Part shown: positions 56,140 to 64,000 of the stretch, piece by piece | Numbering within the stretch: the first letter of the stretch is position 1 | Layout: the number at the start of each line of letters is the position of its first letter | Source: CAWVSB01 sp046710535 | GTDB lineage: Bacteria > Pseudomonadota > Gammaproteobacteria > Pseudomonadales > CAWVSB01 | Reading direction: 5' to 3' | Assembly (NCBI GenBank): GCA_046710535.1 | Contig: JBKEHH010000006.1 | Coordinates: 132,081-196,080, forward strand | Length of the DNA: 64,000 bases | Made by a program: the position numbers and the translations under genes | Notes under the pieces: model-generated | Told to the model about the DNA's origin: nothing | The model's database searches: none | What the model saw: only the letters and a program-made list of their open reading frames with translations

Positions 56140-56190
56140 TTATTTCGCTCGGCGCGGTTTGTACGCACAGGAGGCCCGCCTGTGGGCCTC

Positions 56191-57414
56191 CTACTTATAC
56201 ACTCTACCGATCCACTCACACGCGAAGTACTGCGTGGCGACATTGCTATCGGCTTGACCGTCATTGGCCATCCACTGAAACGAGTCATACCCGCCGGTGA
56301 TGCCTAAGCAGAAGACGGACCATTCTCCCGCTTCCGGGTCGAAGTTAAAATCAAGCACCTCGTTCCCGAGAGCACCTACGCTGCCATCGATTAGTCTGAA
56401 GGTCAGATTGTCCCCGTCGGCATCTTCCGCGAAAAGGGCCCCGCGTTCAGTATCCGCCTGATCCTTCGGAAGCGTCGGTTCGAAACCATCAGGGCCGTCA
56501 AACGCAACGGGAGGGGTGTTCTCCCCCTCGCCCAACGACGGCTCGTTGATTTCTGAACCTGCGCCGACAGTAACGTACGAAGTTGCCGAATAAGTGCCCC
56601 CGGTAGTAGAATTTTCGCCAGTGCTGACGTACAGCTTCGCCAATAGGTCACCTATGATATTCGCATCCGCGCCTACGCTAATGTAGGTGCCAGTAATGTT
56701 CCAGATAACACGGGTGTCTTCTGTATCATTGATCATGACGATATTCACGCCCACACCAAAGCTTAAGTAATCACTGATATTGAAAATAAACACACCGGCC
56801 TTGCCTTCAGCATCCAGCGTGATTGTTGTGCCCCCAGTCACCGACAATGGCCCTGCGACCTCATAGACTCCAGGACTGAAAGTCTTGTCCGCGCCTATAT
56901 TGCCAGGAAGGAGCACGACGTCCGACTCCAGGCCATTCAGAAAAGCTTGGGCATCGATAACGTCTTGTGTCACCGGCGACGGCGTAGCATAAGTAGCCAA
57001 AGTTGAGCTATTAAAGTTACGCCAATTAACACTTGCACCCGCGCCGTACGTGGTGGCCGACCCAGACGAAATAGCGCCATCGACGGTAGAATCCGCATCG
57101 AGCGTAGTGGCGGCCCCAGAGTCAACATTGCCATTGACGAGTACATTCGCGCCGAGCGTGGTGGCGGCTCCGGCCAGAGTACTGCCATGGACGATTGAAC
57201 CCGCACCGAGCGTGGTGGCGGCCCCAGACGAAACGACGCCATTGATTGTTGAATTTGCACCCAGGGTTGCATAAGAGCTGGCAAAGATCGACTGACCAAA
57301 CACGTCTTTATTTATTACGCGCTCTACCTCCTCTGCAACGCCGGCCTGTGCTAGCGGCAGGTAAACGAACGAGACACCGGCGCACATCGCACCCACTAGC
57401 CATGTTTTTTTCAT
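56191..57414 (-). CDS. Ice-binding-type (DUF3494-like) secreted protein with GAATTLGA repeats
   Basis: The 407-residue protein has a signal peptide (cleavage after PLAQA, residue 24). Residues 48-130 consist of a repeated pattern of about 18 residues, SGAATTLGAGSIVHGST, which looks like a solenoid. Residues 150-290 match DUF3494: AQAFLNGLESDVVLLPGNIG, KTFSPGVYEVAGPLSVTGGT, GVFIFNISDYLSFGVGVNI, TRVIWNITGTYISVGADANI. The C-terminal 110 residues (NTPPVAFDGPDG...) resemble a cadherin-like/Big domain. DUF3494 proteins bind ice or serve as adhesins in cold marine bacteria. The gene is noticeably GC-richer than its neighbours, suggesting acquisition. Its DNA repeats (about 57030-57260) follow the protein repeats. 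Confidence 0.82.
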   Translation of the reverse strand: MKKTWLVGAMCAGVSFVYLPLAQAGVAEEVERVINKDVFGQSIFASSYATLGANSTINGVVSSGAATTLGAGSIVHGSTLAGAATTLGANVLVNGNVDSGAATTLDADSTVDGAISSGSATTYGAGASVNWRNFNSSTLATYATPSPVTQDVIDAQAFLNGLESDVVLLPGNIGADKTFSPGVYEVAGPLSVTGGTTITLDAEGKAGVFIFNISDYLSFGVGVNIVMINDTEDTRVIWNITGTYISVGADANIIGDLLAKLYVSTGENSTTGGTYSATSYVTVGAGSEINEPSLGEGENTPPVAFDGPDGFEPTLPKDQADTERGALFAEDADGDNLTFRLIDGSVGALGNEVLDFNFDPEAGEWSVFCLGITGGYDSFQWMANDGQADSNVATQYFACEWIGRVYK

Positions 57415-57541
57415 GATAATCTCTCTTTAAATAAAATTATGAATAAGAATTTTAGCCGTTCTTTTTGCCGAGTATGGGCATTGATCTAATTGTTTTACTT
57501 AGAAATCACGATACCCATGATAATATTATTAACTCAACTCG

Positions 57542-57574
57542 CTGAACTCAATCTGAACTCAATCTGAACTCAAT
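57542..57574. repeat. 11-bp tandem repeat upstream of the ice-binding gene
   Basis: CTGAACTCAAT is repeated three times. The whole 57415-57760 stretch is noncoding; GGGGTCAGAGT at 57598-57608 also occurs at 63439. Confidence 0.9.
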
Positions 57575-57667
57575 CTGAATGAAATCGGGAAATAAGCGGG
57601 GTCAGAGTGATTAAAATATCAAGAATTAAAGGTGACGGAGGGATTAAAATATAACCAATTTGGTTGA

Positions 57668-57715
57668 AATCCTAATCCTAATCCTAATCCTAATCCTAAT
57701 CCTAATCCTAATCCT
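57668..57715. repeat. Hexanucleotide repeat AATCCT x8
   Basis: Eight uninterrupted AATCCT units (telomere-like in appearance) lie 45 bases after the 3' end of the hydrolase gene. Such arrays are prone to slippage. Confidence 0.95.
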
Positions 57716-57760
57716 GATACGTCAAACTCCGCCCAAAATACCTACCTCAAATACCGCATG

Positions 57761-58762
57761 TTAACGACAACGTTGATTTAAAAACCCTTCGGTTGCCTCG
57801 ATAAGCTCAAGTCGGGAAGACGAGAAGCTATGGTCATCGTCAATTAGTAGGTAGTGAGTATTACTATCGTCAGTCATTGCTAGTGCGTCCAGCAATGGTG
57901 TGATGTGCAAATCGATGGGGATTACATCAGTATCTGCCGCGATGAGCAGCACCGGCCGACCGTTTATTTGATTGGCCCGAGTGACTAAGTCCAGCTCTCT
58001 GCCGTATTCGTTTATTTCCTGCATTGCCTTGGCACCAGACCAGCCCTGGAGCATAAATAATGTGTCGCTATAGTTGCTCCACATAGCTGCGGCTTCGGGG
58101 ACATTAAATAGACCTTTGCCTTTGGCGCCCATATTTGCGCCGTCGTAGGCGATGGCGCAGCGCACATTTTGGTTATCCAATATTCCAGCAATAGCCATAT
58201 GGCCGCCCATACTGTGGCCGACTATTGAAATACGCTCTGGGTCTATTCGAAGCGTTTTGGCGTTTGCGGGGTCGCGCATGTAGTTGAGCACAGCGTGTAC
58301 ATCTTGTTCGCTATTGCGGAATGAGAACTCGCCTTCACTGCCCCATGCGCCGCGGTAATGAAAGAACACAACATTCCAACCGTTACGTCGCAAAGCTTGA
58401 GCAACATCTAAATTCTTTTCATTGCCCGGGTAGCCATGCAACAGCAGTACCGTTGGATGTGGGCCGCTGCCAGCCGCTAAATAGGCGAGCCCTGGAATAC
58501 GGCTGCCATGGGACTCTATGGTTAGTTCAGTAATGCTAGCGACAACGGTATCAGATTTTGCGACATTAATTGCGTTGCTTTGGCAAGCCGATAGCAGAAA
58601 CGAAGTGAATAAAAAAAACATGAGATATGATGGTTTGATGTAATAGTTACGCGATTTTTGTTCTCCAGAATTTGAACGTTTAATTAAGCCTAAGGCAATT
58701 AAGCTTCGGCCAAGCGGGGATAAACCTATATGGCTAGTGAATATCACTTTTAGTCTAGTCAT
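57761..58762 (-). CDS. Lipoprotein alpha/beta hydrolase
   Basis: This protein (about 333 residues from the ATG at 58762) has a hydrophobic segment and lipobox (FLLSAC at about residue 55-60), then an alpha/beta hydrolase core: PTVLLLHGYPGNEKN (oxyanion), VVFFHYRGAWGSEG, the nucleophile elbow VGHSMGGHMA, the acid region ADTDVIPI and the histidine in DDDHSFSSS. A start at the ATG 58621, with a shorter signal, is an alternative, and a GTG at 58795 is open. It is probably an envelope esterase or peptidase (prolyl-oligopeptidase-like); the substrate is unknown. The downstream tract is repeat-rich. Confidence 0.85.
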   Translation of the reverse strand: MTRLKVIFTSHIGLSPLGRSLIALGLIKRSNSGEQKSRNYYIKPSYLMFFLFTSFLLSACQSNAINVAKSDTVVASITELTIESHGSRIPGLAYLAAGSGPHPTVLLLHGYPGNEKNLDVAQALRRNGWNVVFFHYRGAWGSEGEFSFRNSEQDVHAVLNYMRDPANAKTLRIDPERISIVGHSMGGHMAIAGILDNQNVRCAIAYDGANMGAKGKGLFNVPEAAAMWSNYSDTLFMLQGWSGAKAMQEINEYGRELDLVTRANQINGRPVLLIAADTDVIPIDLHITPLLDALAMTDDSNTHYLLIDDDHSFSSSRLELIEATEGFLNQRCR

Positions 58763-59052
58763 CGTCTTACTCGCTAGTGGTCGCGTCTGCAACACCGTTT
58801 AAGGTAAAGGTCCGGTTAGCGTATCACCCATTAGAATAGTTGGTTTACTTCAATACTGAATATTTATTTTCTTGGCTTTTTTTAGTCAAAAAATAGTCGT
58901 CATATTTCTGCAATATTTTTGACATAAAAAGTTAATCAATTAGTCGCACTGGTGAAATAAACCGATTGTAAGGTAGAGGGGATTAGTAAATACAGCGCCA
59001 TACCTATTGGATAAAACGCTTGTATAGATGATTCATAACTTGGAGAAGTTAC

Positions 59053-60609
59053 ATGAGTATTAGAAATATTTTAGCAATAACAGTTGTTGGATCCTTTTTA
59101 GCCGCTTGTAGTGGCGGTGGGGGAGATATTAATTTGGAGCCTACTACTGTAGATAATTCAGTTGACAATAGCGTTAGTAGCGGCGGTGACACGGGTAACA
59201 ATCCATGTGCTGCCTATACCGACGATGAGGCCGTAGTGCAGGGTGATTATGATGGCACTAACTGTACATACAGTTCTGGGTTCGTAGGAGAATCTAATCC
59301 TCTTACCACCGATCTGACCATCCCTTTGCTCTCTACCGGTGCGCATATTTTTCAAGATAGCTTGTTCGTAGGTACTGATGTTAGCCCATCAGATATTGCT
59401 GGTGGTAAGGCTGTGCCACAAGAAGGTGAAGGCCCAACGTTAACTATCGACGCTGGTACTACAATGGTATTTATTAATCCTAGCGATTATATCCGTATTA
59501 ACCGTGGCTCAAAAATTATCGCTGAAGGTACTCCAGCGGCGCCCATAACGATGACGTCATTCGCAGATGCTGTTAGCGATACAGCTGGCGATGCTGCGGT
59601 AAGTTTGTGGGGTGGCTTGCAAATTAATGGTAATGGTATTACCAATAACTGTACCGATGCCGAGCGCACTAATGGTACTTGTGCAGTGCAAACAGAAGGA
59701 AGTGAGTCTTATTACGGCGGTAACAATAACGCCGAAAGCTCCGGAGTAATGCGCTATGTGGTGGTTAAGCATTCCGGCTTCGAAGTTACCGAAGGTGACG
59801 AGCTAAATGGTATTACCTTTTATGCCGTAGGCTCTGGCACCATAGTCGAATATATCCAGGTACATGCCACTAAGGATGATGGGTTGGAGTTTTTCGGTGG
59901 AGCAGTCAACGTCAAGTATCCAGTATTAAGCTTAGTTCAAGATGACTCATTAGATTGGTCTGATGGCTATGTCGGTAATATTCAGTTTCCCTTAATTATT
60001 GCTGGTGACAGCAACCGTTGTATCGAGGGTGACAACGTATCTGATAGCCGAGTATCTGATCCAGATTCTGCGTCGATAGCTGAATGGTTGGTTACACCGC
60101 TATCTAATCCAGTGATTGCCAATATGACTTGTATCACTTCTGCTAACGATGACAACAATGCCGGTAACGATTCTGAAGGCATTCTGTTACGTCATGGTAC
60201 TACGGGTAAAATTTTCAACTCTGTTATTACCTCGCCTAGCATGGTTGCCGGTAATGAGTGTCTGGAGCTAGATACTAATTCTACTCGACAAAATGCTCAA
60301 GATGGCACTCTAGAGATCCAAGGTAGCGTTATCGCGTGTACAGATCCAACTAAAGACCTCTTAAATGATGGGACTACTGTGGAAGCATGGTTTTTGGCTC
60401 AGGCTGGTAATGCCATTCTGGCCCATACCGATCTTACTGACGTAGCAGATGTACTAGATGGAATCTACACCACCTATGTAAGTACGCCTGAAGCGCTACC
60501 TGCTGACGCATTTTTTGAAACAGTTGACTATGCGGGTGCAGTATCAGCCAGCGATGACTGGACTAATGGTTGGGTTTTCCGCGGTGGATGGCCGACATAT
60601 ACCGAGTAA
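59053..60609 (+). CDS. Large beta-helix lipoprotein paired with a TonB receptor
   Basis: The 518-residue protein (ATG after TTGGAGAAG) has a lipobox (SFLAACSGGGG, C19) and a Gly/Ser/Asn-rich mature sequence. Repeated strands such as TIDAGTTMVFINPSDYIRINRGSKIIAEGTP, WGGLQINGNG, RYVVVKHSGFE, GTIVEYIQVHATKDDGLEFFGG and GKIFNSVITSP suggest a right-handed parallel beta-helix. It is followed by a TonB receptor after 108 bases and is likely its surface partner, similar in logic to SusD-SusC, though not homologous to SusD as far as I can see. I do not recognise its ligand. Confidence 0.82.
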   Translation: MSIRNILAITVVGSFLAACSGGGGDINLEPTTVDNSVDNSVSSGGDTGNNPCAAYTDDEAVVQGDYDGTNCTYSSGFVGESNPLTTDLTIPLLSTGAHIFQDSLFVGTDVSPSDIAGGKAVPQEGEGPTLTIDAGTTMVFINPSDYIRINRGSKIIAEGTPAAPITMTSFADAVSDTAGDAAVSLWGGLQINGNGITNNCTDAERTNGTCAVQTEGSESYYGGNNNAESSGVMRYVVVKHSGFEVTEGDELNGITFYAVGSGTIVEYIQVHATKDDGLEFFGGAVNVKYPVLSLVQDDSLDWSDGYVGNIQFPLIIAGDSNRCIEGDNVSDSRVSDPDSASIAEWLVTPLSNPVIANMTCITSANDDNNAGNDSEGILLRHGTTGKIFNSVITSPSMVAGNECLELDTNSTRQNAQDGTLEIQGSVIACTDPTKDLLNDGTTVEAWFLAQAGNAILAHTDLTDVADVLDGIYTTYVSTPEALPADAFFETVDYAGAVSASDDWTNGWVFRGGWPTYTE

Positions 60610-60627
60610 TTTTTAACACTATCGGCT

Positions 60628-60660
60628 GGGTTACAACAGTTAATCATAATGTTGTAACCC
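60628..60660 (+). terminator. Hairpin between lipoprotein and receptor genes
   Basis: GGGTTACAACA (60628-60638) pairs perfectly with TGTTGTAACCC (60650-60660), an 11-bp stem with an 11-base loop. The following sequence (ACCCATTTTATTG) has only a short T run, so it may be a leaky terminator or RNA-processing site that gives the lipoprotein more transcript than the receptor. Confidence 0.7.
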
Positions 60661-60717
60661 ACCCATTTTATTGCTCGCGTTAATGCAAATATAGCCACCA
60701 ATTAAAGGTTAACTCAG

Positions 60718-63408
60718 ATGAATAAATTTATTCCTGTCAGGATCAAGCCTCTGGCAATAGCGGTGGCTGGTATAACCGCACTTGGAAGTAGCCAAATAAT
60801 GTTGGCTCAGGATGATACAAAAACTCAAGCCGTTGGTGAGTTGGGCGTACTTGAAGAAACCGTCGTTACTGGCCGCTTAAGAAGTGCTAGCGGACAATTA
60901 GTCGATGAGCGTAAAAACTCGGCGTTTGCGGTAGATTTACTTGGCGGTGATGCTATTGCTAGAGCGGGCGACAGTGATGTTGCGGCTGCGCTAAAGCGGG
61001 TGCCAGGACTTACCTTGGTAGGTGGCAAGTTTATCTATACTCGCGGTCTTGGCGAACGTTATTCGAGTACAACACTAAATGGTTCCTACGTGCCGTCACC
61101 AGATTTGTCGCGTAATGTAGTGCCGTTAGATTTATTTCCTTCAGATATTGTTAAATCTTTATCGGTGTCAAAAACGTTTGCGCCCAATCTACCAGCTACT
61201 TTTGGTGGCGGTAACATCGATATTCGTACTAAAAATATACCCGATGGCCCAGTGCTAAAACTGCAACTAGGGACCGGTATTAATAGTGAAGATCAGGACG
61301 GCTTAACTTACTCCGGTGGTAGCGATGATAAGTGGGGCGATGACGACGGCACCAGAGCAATGTCTGCTGAGCTATTTGCTGCGCTTGATACTTATCGTGG
61401 CCAAATCAGCCCCGTTAATATTTTGAATACACTCAATTTTGATGGCGGCCAAAATGAACTGACGGAAGCCGAAACTATTAACAGGGAACTTTCGACATTT
61501 TTATACCGCGATGCGATGGACATTAGGAGCAAATCAATGAGCCCCGATGTTAACGGGCAAATCACGGCCGGTAATAAATGGGTTTTAGGTGAAGACGAAC
61601 AATGGTCGGTTGGTGCACTGGGTTTAGTCTCTTATGCTAATAAATGGCGCAATATAGATCGCGTCAACCGCAATGCTAATAACCCAACTGAAAACTTTAG
61701 TGAAACGCAGCGTACGGTTAATAGTATTGATTTGACGACTACCTTAACACTGGGTGTGGAATACGGGGGTTATCACTCCTTAAATGCCAACATTATTCAG
61801 ATTCGTAGCACTGAAGATGAAGTCTCAGTGACAACCGGTCACTCGCAAGGGTTTGAACTGACTAACGGTCGTGGTTTTCGAGACATAGGCGTGCGTTGGG
61901 AGCAGCGGGAGTTAGATATAGTTCAATTTAGCGGTTCGCATCAAGCGGCTCAGTGGTTTGATGATGACTTATGGTCTGGCATTACCTATGACTGGTATTA
62001 CACCGATTCTGAAGCATCGACAGACATTCCTAATGAGATGTCGGTGGAGGGTATCGACAATGTAGATCCGGTGACTAGAGAGGTTTTTAATTCTCGCGTG
62101 GCAGGTTCATCTACAGCAGCTGTATTTGCCTTTAGCGAACTCACTGATGACGTAGAAAGCTATGGTGGGTCAGCAGCTTGGCCGTTTCGGATTGGAAATA
62201 CCGAATATAAATTTACTGGCGGCTATGACTATTATCAGAAGGGCCGCGAATTTTACAACTATATTTGGAATATCGGTACTCCCAATACCCCGGAGAGTAG
62301 TTTGACCAACACTACAGCTGAAGTGTTTAGCTCGGCCAATATTTTAGATTCTAGCAATCTTATGGAAACAACTATTGGTGGCTTGGGTACAGAAAGTTAC
62401 TTAGCCGCAGAGGCAGTAGATGCTTACTTCGGTGAATTTGACGTGCTGTGGAATAATAGCTGGCGCGCCAGCGGTGGGGTTCGTTATGAACAGTTTCAGC
62501 AGGTATCGATTCCAATTAATTTAACTGAATACAGAGCTGACGTTGGCCAATTAGCGATTCCGGTTGAACAGCTAGCAGATGCTGTTTTTTTAGAAGATGA
62601 CTATTATCCATCGCTGGCGGTAACCTATTTGCGAGATGACTTTTTAGCTGAAGAGTTTCAAATACGCTTTGGTTATTCAGGTACCGTTACTCGTCCAGAT
62701 TTGCGTGAAATTTCAGCGGCATCGTATATCGATCCACTGACTGAGTATCGTATTGTCGGTAATCCCAACCTAGAGACTGCACAACTGGATAATTTCGATG
62801 TTCGTGCTGATATGTTCTATGAAAATGGCGATAGTTTAACTTTTTCATTGTTTTATAAAGACATAGTAAACCCGATTGAAACTACTCGTCTGGCAGGATC
62901 AGATAACAACATAGTGTTGTCCTTTGTGAATGCGCAGGAGGCACAAATTTACGGTATAGAAGCCGAATATTTGAAAGAATTGTCGAGTTGGACGCCGGGT
63001 CTATTCTTTAATTCAAACATCACCATAAGTGAATCAGAAATTACGGTTGATGCCTTTGATACTGGTTTGACTAATAATAATCGACAAATGACTAACCATT
63101 CTCCTTGGGTAGTTAATTTTCAGCTTGGTTATGACTCACCGAACGAAAAGCATACTGCATCGCTGGTTTATAATGTTGCTGATGAACGTTTGTTTTTTGC
63201 TGGTAGAGATGGGCAAGACGATGCTTTCGAGCAGTCATTCCATGCGATGGATTTCGTTTATAGTTATTATCCACAGCCGGAGTTTTCGGTTAAGCTTAAA
63301 CTTCAGAACCTGTTAGGGTCAACCGTAGAAATTGAACAAGACGGGGTTACTATTTTTGAGCAGGAACCAGGGCAGACGATCTCGCTATCGGTTGCTTGGG
63401 AATACTAA
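60718..63408 (+). CDS. TonB-dependent receptor, partner of the beta-helix lipoprotein
   Basis: The 896-residue receptor has a signal peptide (cleavage near SQIMLAQ, residue 31), TonB-box-like LEETVVTGRLRS, a plug domain (AALKRVPGLTLVGGKFIYTRGLGERYSSTTLNG, PLDLFPSDIVKSLSVSKTF, TFGGGNIDIRTKNIPDG) and a large barrel ending WEY. This plug belongs to the TonB receptors with RGLGERYS and IDIRTK motifs seen in marine gammaproteobacteria. It lies after the beta-helix lipoprotein and shares its direction. The cargo is unknown. Confidence 0.92.
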   Translation: MNKFIPVRIKPLAIAVAGITALGSSQIMLAQDDTKTQAVGELGVLEETVVTGRLRSASGQLVDERKNSAFAVDLLGGDAIARAGDSDVAAALKRVPGLTLVGGKFIYTRGLGERYSSTTLNGSYVPSPDLSRNVVPLDLFPSDIVKSLSVSKTFAPNLPATFGGGNIDIRTKNIPDGPVLKLQLGTGINSEDQDGLTYSGGSDDKWGDDDGTRAMSAELFAALDTYRGQISPVNILNTLNFDGGQNELTEAETINRELSTFLYRDAMDIRSKSMSPDVNGQITAGNKWVLGEDEQWSVGALGLVSYANKWRNIDRVNRNANNPTENFSETQRTVNSIDLTTTLTLGVEYGGYHSLNANIIQIRSTEDEVSVTTGHSQGFELTNGRGFRDIGVRWEQRELDIVQFSGSHQAAQWFDDDLWSGITYDWYYTDSEASTDIPNEMSVEGIDNVDPVTREVFNSRVAGSSTAAVFAFSELTDDVESYGGSAAWPFRIGNTEYKFTGGYDYYQKGREFYNYIWNIGTPNTPESSLTNTTAEVFSSANILDSSNLMETTIGGLGTESYLAAEAVDAYFGEFDVLWNNSWRASGGVRYEQFQQVSIPINLTEYRADVGQLAIPVEQLADAVFLEDDYYPSLAVTYLRDDFLAEEFQIRFGYSGTVTRPDLREISAASYIDPLTEYRIVGNPNLETAQLDNFDVRADMFYENGDSLTFSLFYKDIVNPIETTRLAGSDNNIVLSFVNAQEAQIYGIEAEYLKELSSWTPGLFFNSNITISESEITVDAFDTGLTNNNRQMTNHSPWVVNFQLGYDSPNEKHTASLVYNVADERLFFAGRDGQDDAFEQSFHAMDFVYSYYPQPEFSVKLKLQNLLGSTVEIEQDGVTIFEQEPGQTISLSVAWEY

Positions 63409-63432
63409 AAAAATCAAAGCGTAGCTGTTAAG

Positions 63433-63475
63433 ATATCTGGGGTCAGAGTAAAAACTAACTTCTGACTCCAGATAT
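63433..63475. terminator. Inverted repeat after the receptor, containing GGGGTCAGAGT
   Basis: ATATCTGGGGTCAGA (63433-63447) pairs with TCTGACTCCAGATAT (63461-63475) with one G-T wobble, followed by TTTTG. It could terminate the receptor transcript. GGGGTCAGAGT also occurs at 57598, and strings like it are common next to REP-type transposase elements in gammaproteobacteria (memory). Confidence 0.6.
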
Positions 63476-63875
63476 TTTGTTGTAGCTTAGATTTATTAGC
63501 GTAGAGAGTTTTTCTGCAACCGCCTAAGGCGGATGATGTGAGTAATTATGTACAGACATTAAATCGATATCACGCCTCCAGCACTGCTTAATATGACGCT
63601 CAGTCATGTAAATAATTTTCTCAATAATTAGGCATGTTAAAGAAAGCTGGCTAACTATCTATATCGGTAATATATTTTGCTATTAAACTTGGCAACAATA
63701 TTTTTCGTTGCTGTTGTTAATCTCTCGTTATGACTAGGTTAGTTTTATACTCGCTACTGTTGTAGATAAATCCGGCATGTTCTGAAAAAGAAGACAAACC
63801 AAGTCACAATCCCGAATAACTTAAGACCATCCTCTAGCAACGGTGTAAGTCCTTGTTGTTGTAGCAATAGATCTA
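63476..63875. other. Intergenic region before the IS3 end
   Basis: No gene is supported. CCGCC-TAA-GGCGG (63520-63532) is a short hairpin. The rest is AT-rich and without clear features. Confidence 0.45.
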
Positions 63876-64000
63876 TGTAGTGGTCAAGTAATTTTGGACA
63901 TTGAATAAGGTTTTTCTTCAGCTATCGCTGGAGCTAAACCCTGATTAAATGTATGCGGCCTTTGGTAATTATAGTACCCCATCAAGTAACTACTAATATC
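63876..64000 (-). mobile_element. IS3-family insertion sequence, end only
   Basis: The last 39 codons of an orfB transposase lie on the minus strand (stop at 63884-63886): DISSYLMGYYNYQRPHTFNQ then GLAPAIAEEKP. YNYQRPH is the IS3-family ending. TGTAGTGGTCAAGTAATTTT at 63876 looks like the terminal inverted repeat. The element continues beyond the window, so its completeness is unknown. Confidence 0.8.

Noticed and set aside
57050..57274. Plus-strand frame antisense to the ice-binding gene
   Set aside because: It is open only because the repeated DNA lacks stops in that frame.
57668..57715. Hexamer array as a CRISPR or telomere
   Set aside because: The unit is 6 bases without spacers, and there are no cas genes or chromosome-end features.

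Overview
The window is a chromosomal segment of a marine-type gammaproteobacterium, moderately AT-rich, whose core gene order closely matches my memory of Pseudomonas aeruginosa PA3011 down to PA2977 (topA, lexA, mtnP, csiV, mfd, gapB, nqrA-F, apbE, lolCDE, comEC, exbBD, lpxK, kdsB, ptpA, murB), followed by the uvrC-pgsA-tRNA block that is also typical of Pseudomonads. Individual proteins such as FolE, FolX and TatD are close to their E. coli namesakes. A sodium-pumping NADH dehydrogenase, several TonB-dependent receptors and an ice-binding-type protein fit a marine member of Pseudomonadales/Cellvibrionales; this placement is inference.

Layout. 1-4.5 kb: partial SpoU-type rRNA methyltransferase, amtB, a small glutaredoxin-like protein, tatD, a universal stress protein and a membrane-anchored unknown. 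4.5-9 kb: topA, folX, folE. 9-12.6 kb: a Fur-box-controlled ferric-citrate-type TonB receptor and a decayed DJ-1/PfpI gene. 12.6-22.2 kb: lexA with its SOS operator, an acidic DUF6763-like protein, an MscS channel, mtnP, csiV, mfd and gap. 22.4-29.9 kb: the complete nqrABCDEF operon with its maturation genes apbE and nqrM. 30-42.6 kb: lipoprotein release (lolCDE), comEC, exbBD and envelope biogenesis (msbA, lpxK, kdsB, a low-molecular-weight phosphatase, murB). 42.7-47 kb: a NodU-type carbamoyltransferase pseudogene, alkB, uvrC, pgsA, tRNA-Cys and tRNA-Leu.

The accessory part begins right after tRNA-Leu. An 8-9 kb island (47.2-56.2 kb) is bracketed by two decayed IS6-family transposases in opposite orientation and holds a 2,4'-dihydroxyacetophenone-dioxygenase-like cupin, a TetR regulator, a TonB receptor broken by one frameshift and a PQQ/haem quinohaemoprotein alcohol dehydrogenase. 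A 36-bp palindrome between tetR and the receptor, and a shorter copy of its core upstream of the cupin, suggest one TetR regulon. Beyond it lie a GC-richer ice-binding-type protein, a lipoprotein alpha/beta hydrolase, a beta-helix lipoprotein/TonB-receptor pair and, at the right edge, the end of an IS3-family element. Short tandem repeats are concentrated between 49.9 and 57.8 kb.

No CRISPR array, rRNA gene or prophage was seen. The best candidates for something not yet described are the cupin/TetR/TonB/PQQ island with its operators and the lipoprotein-TonB receptor pair at 59-63 kb.
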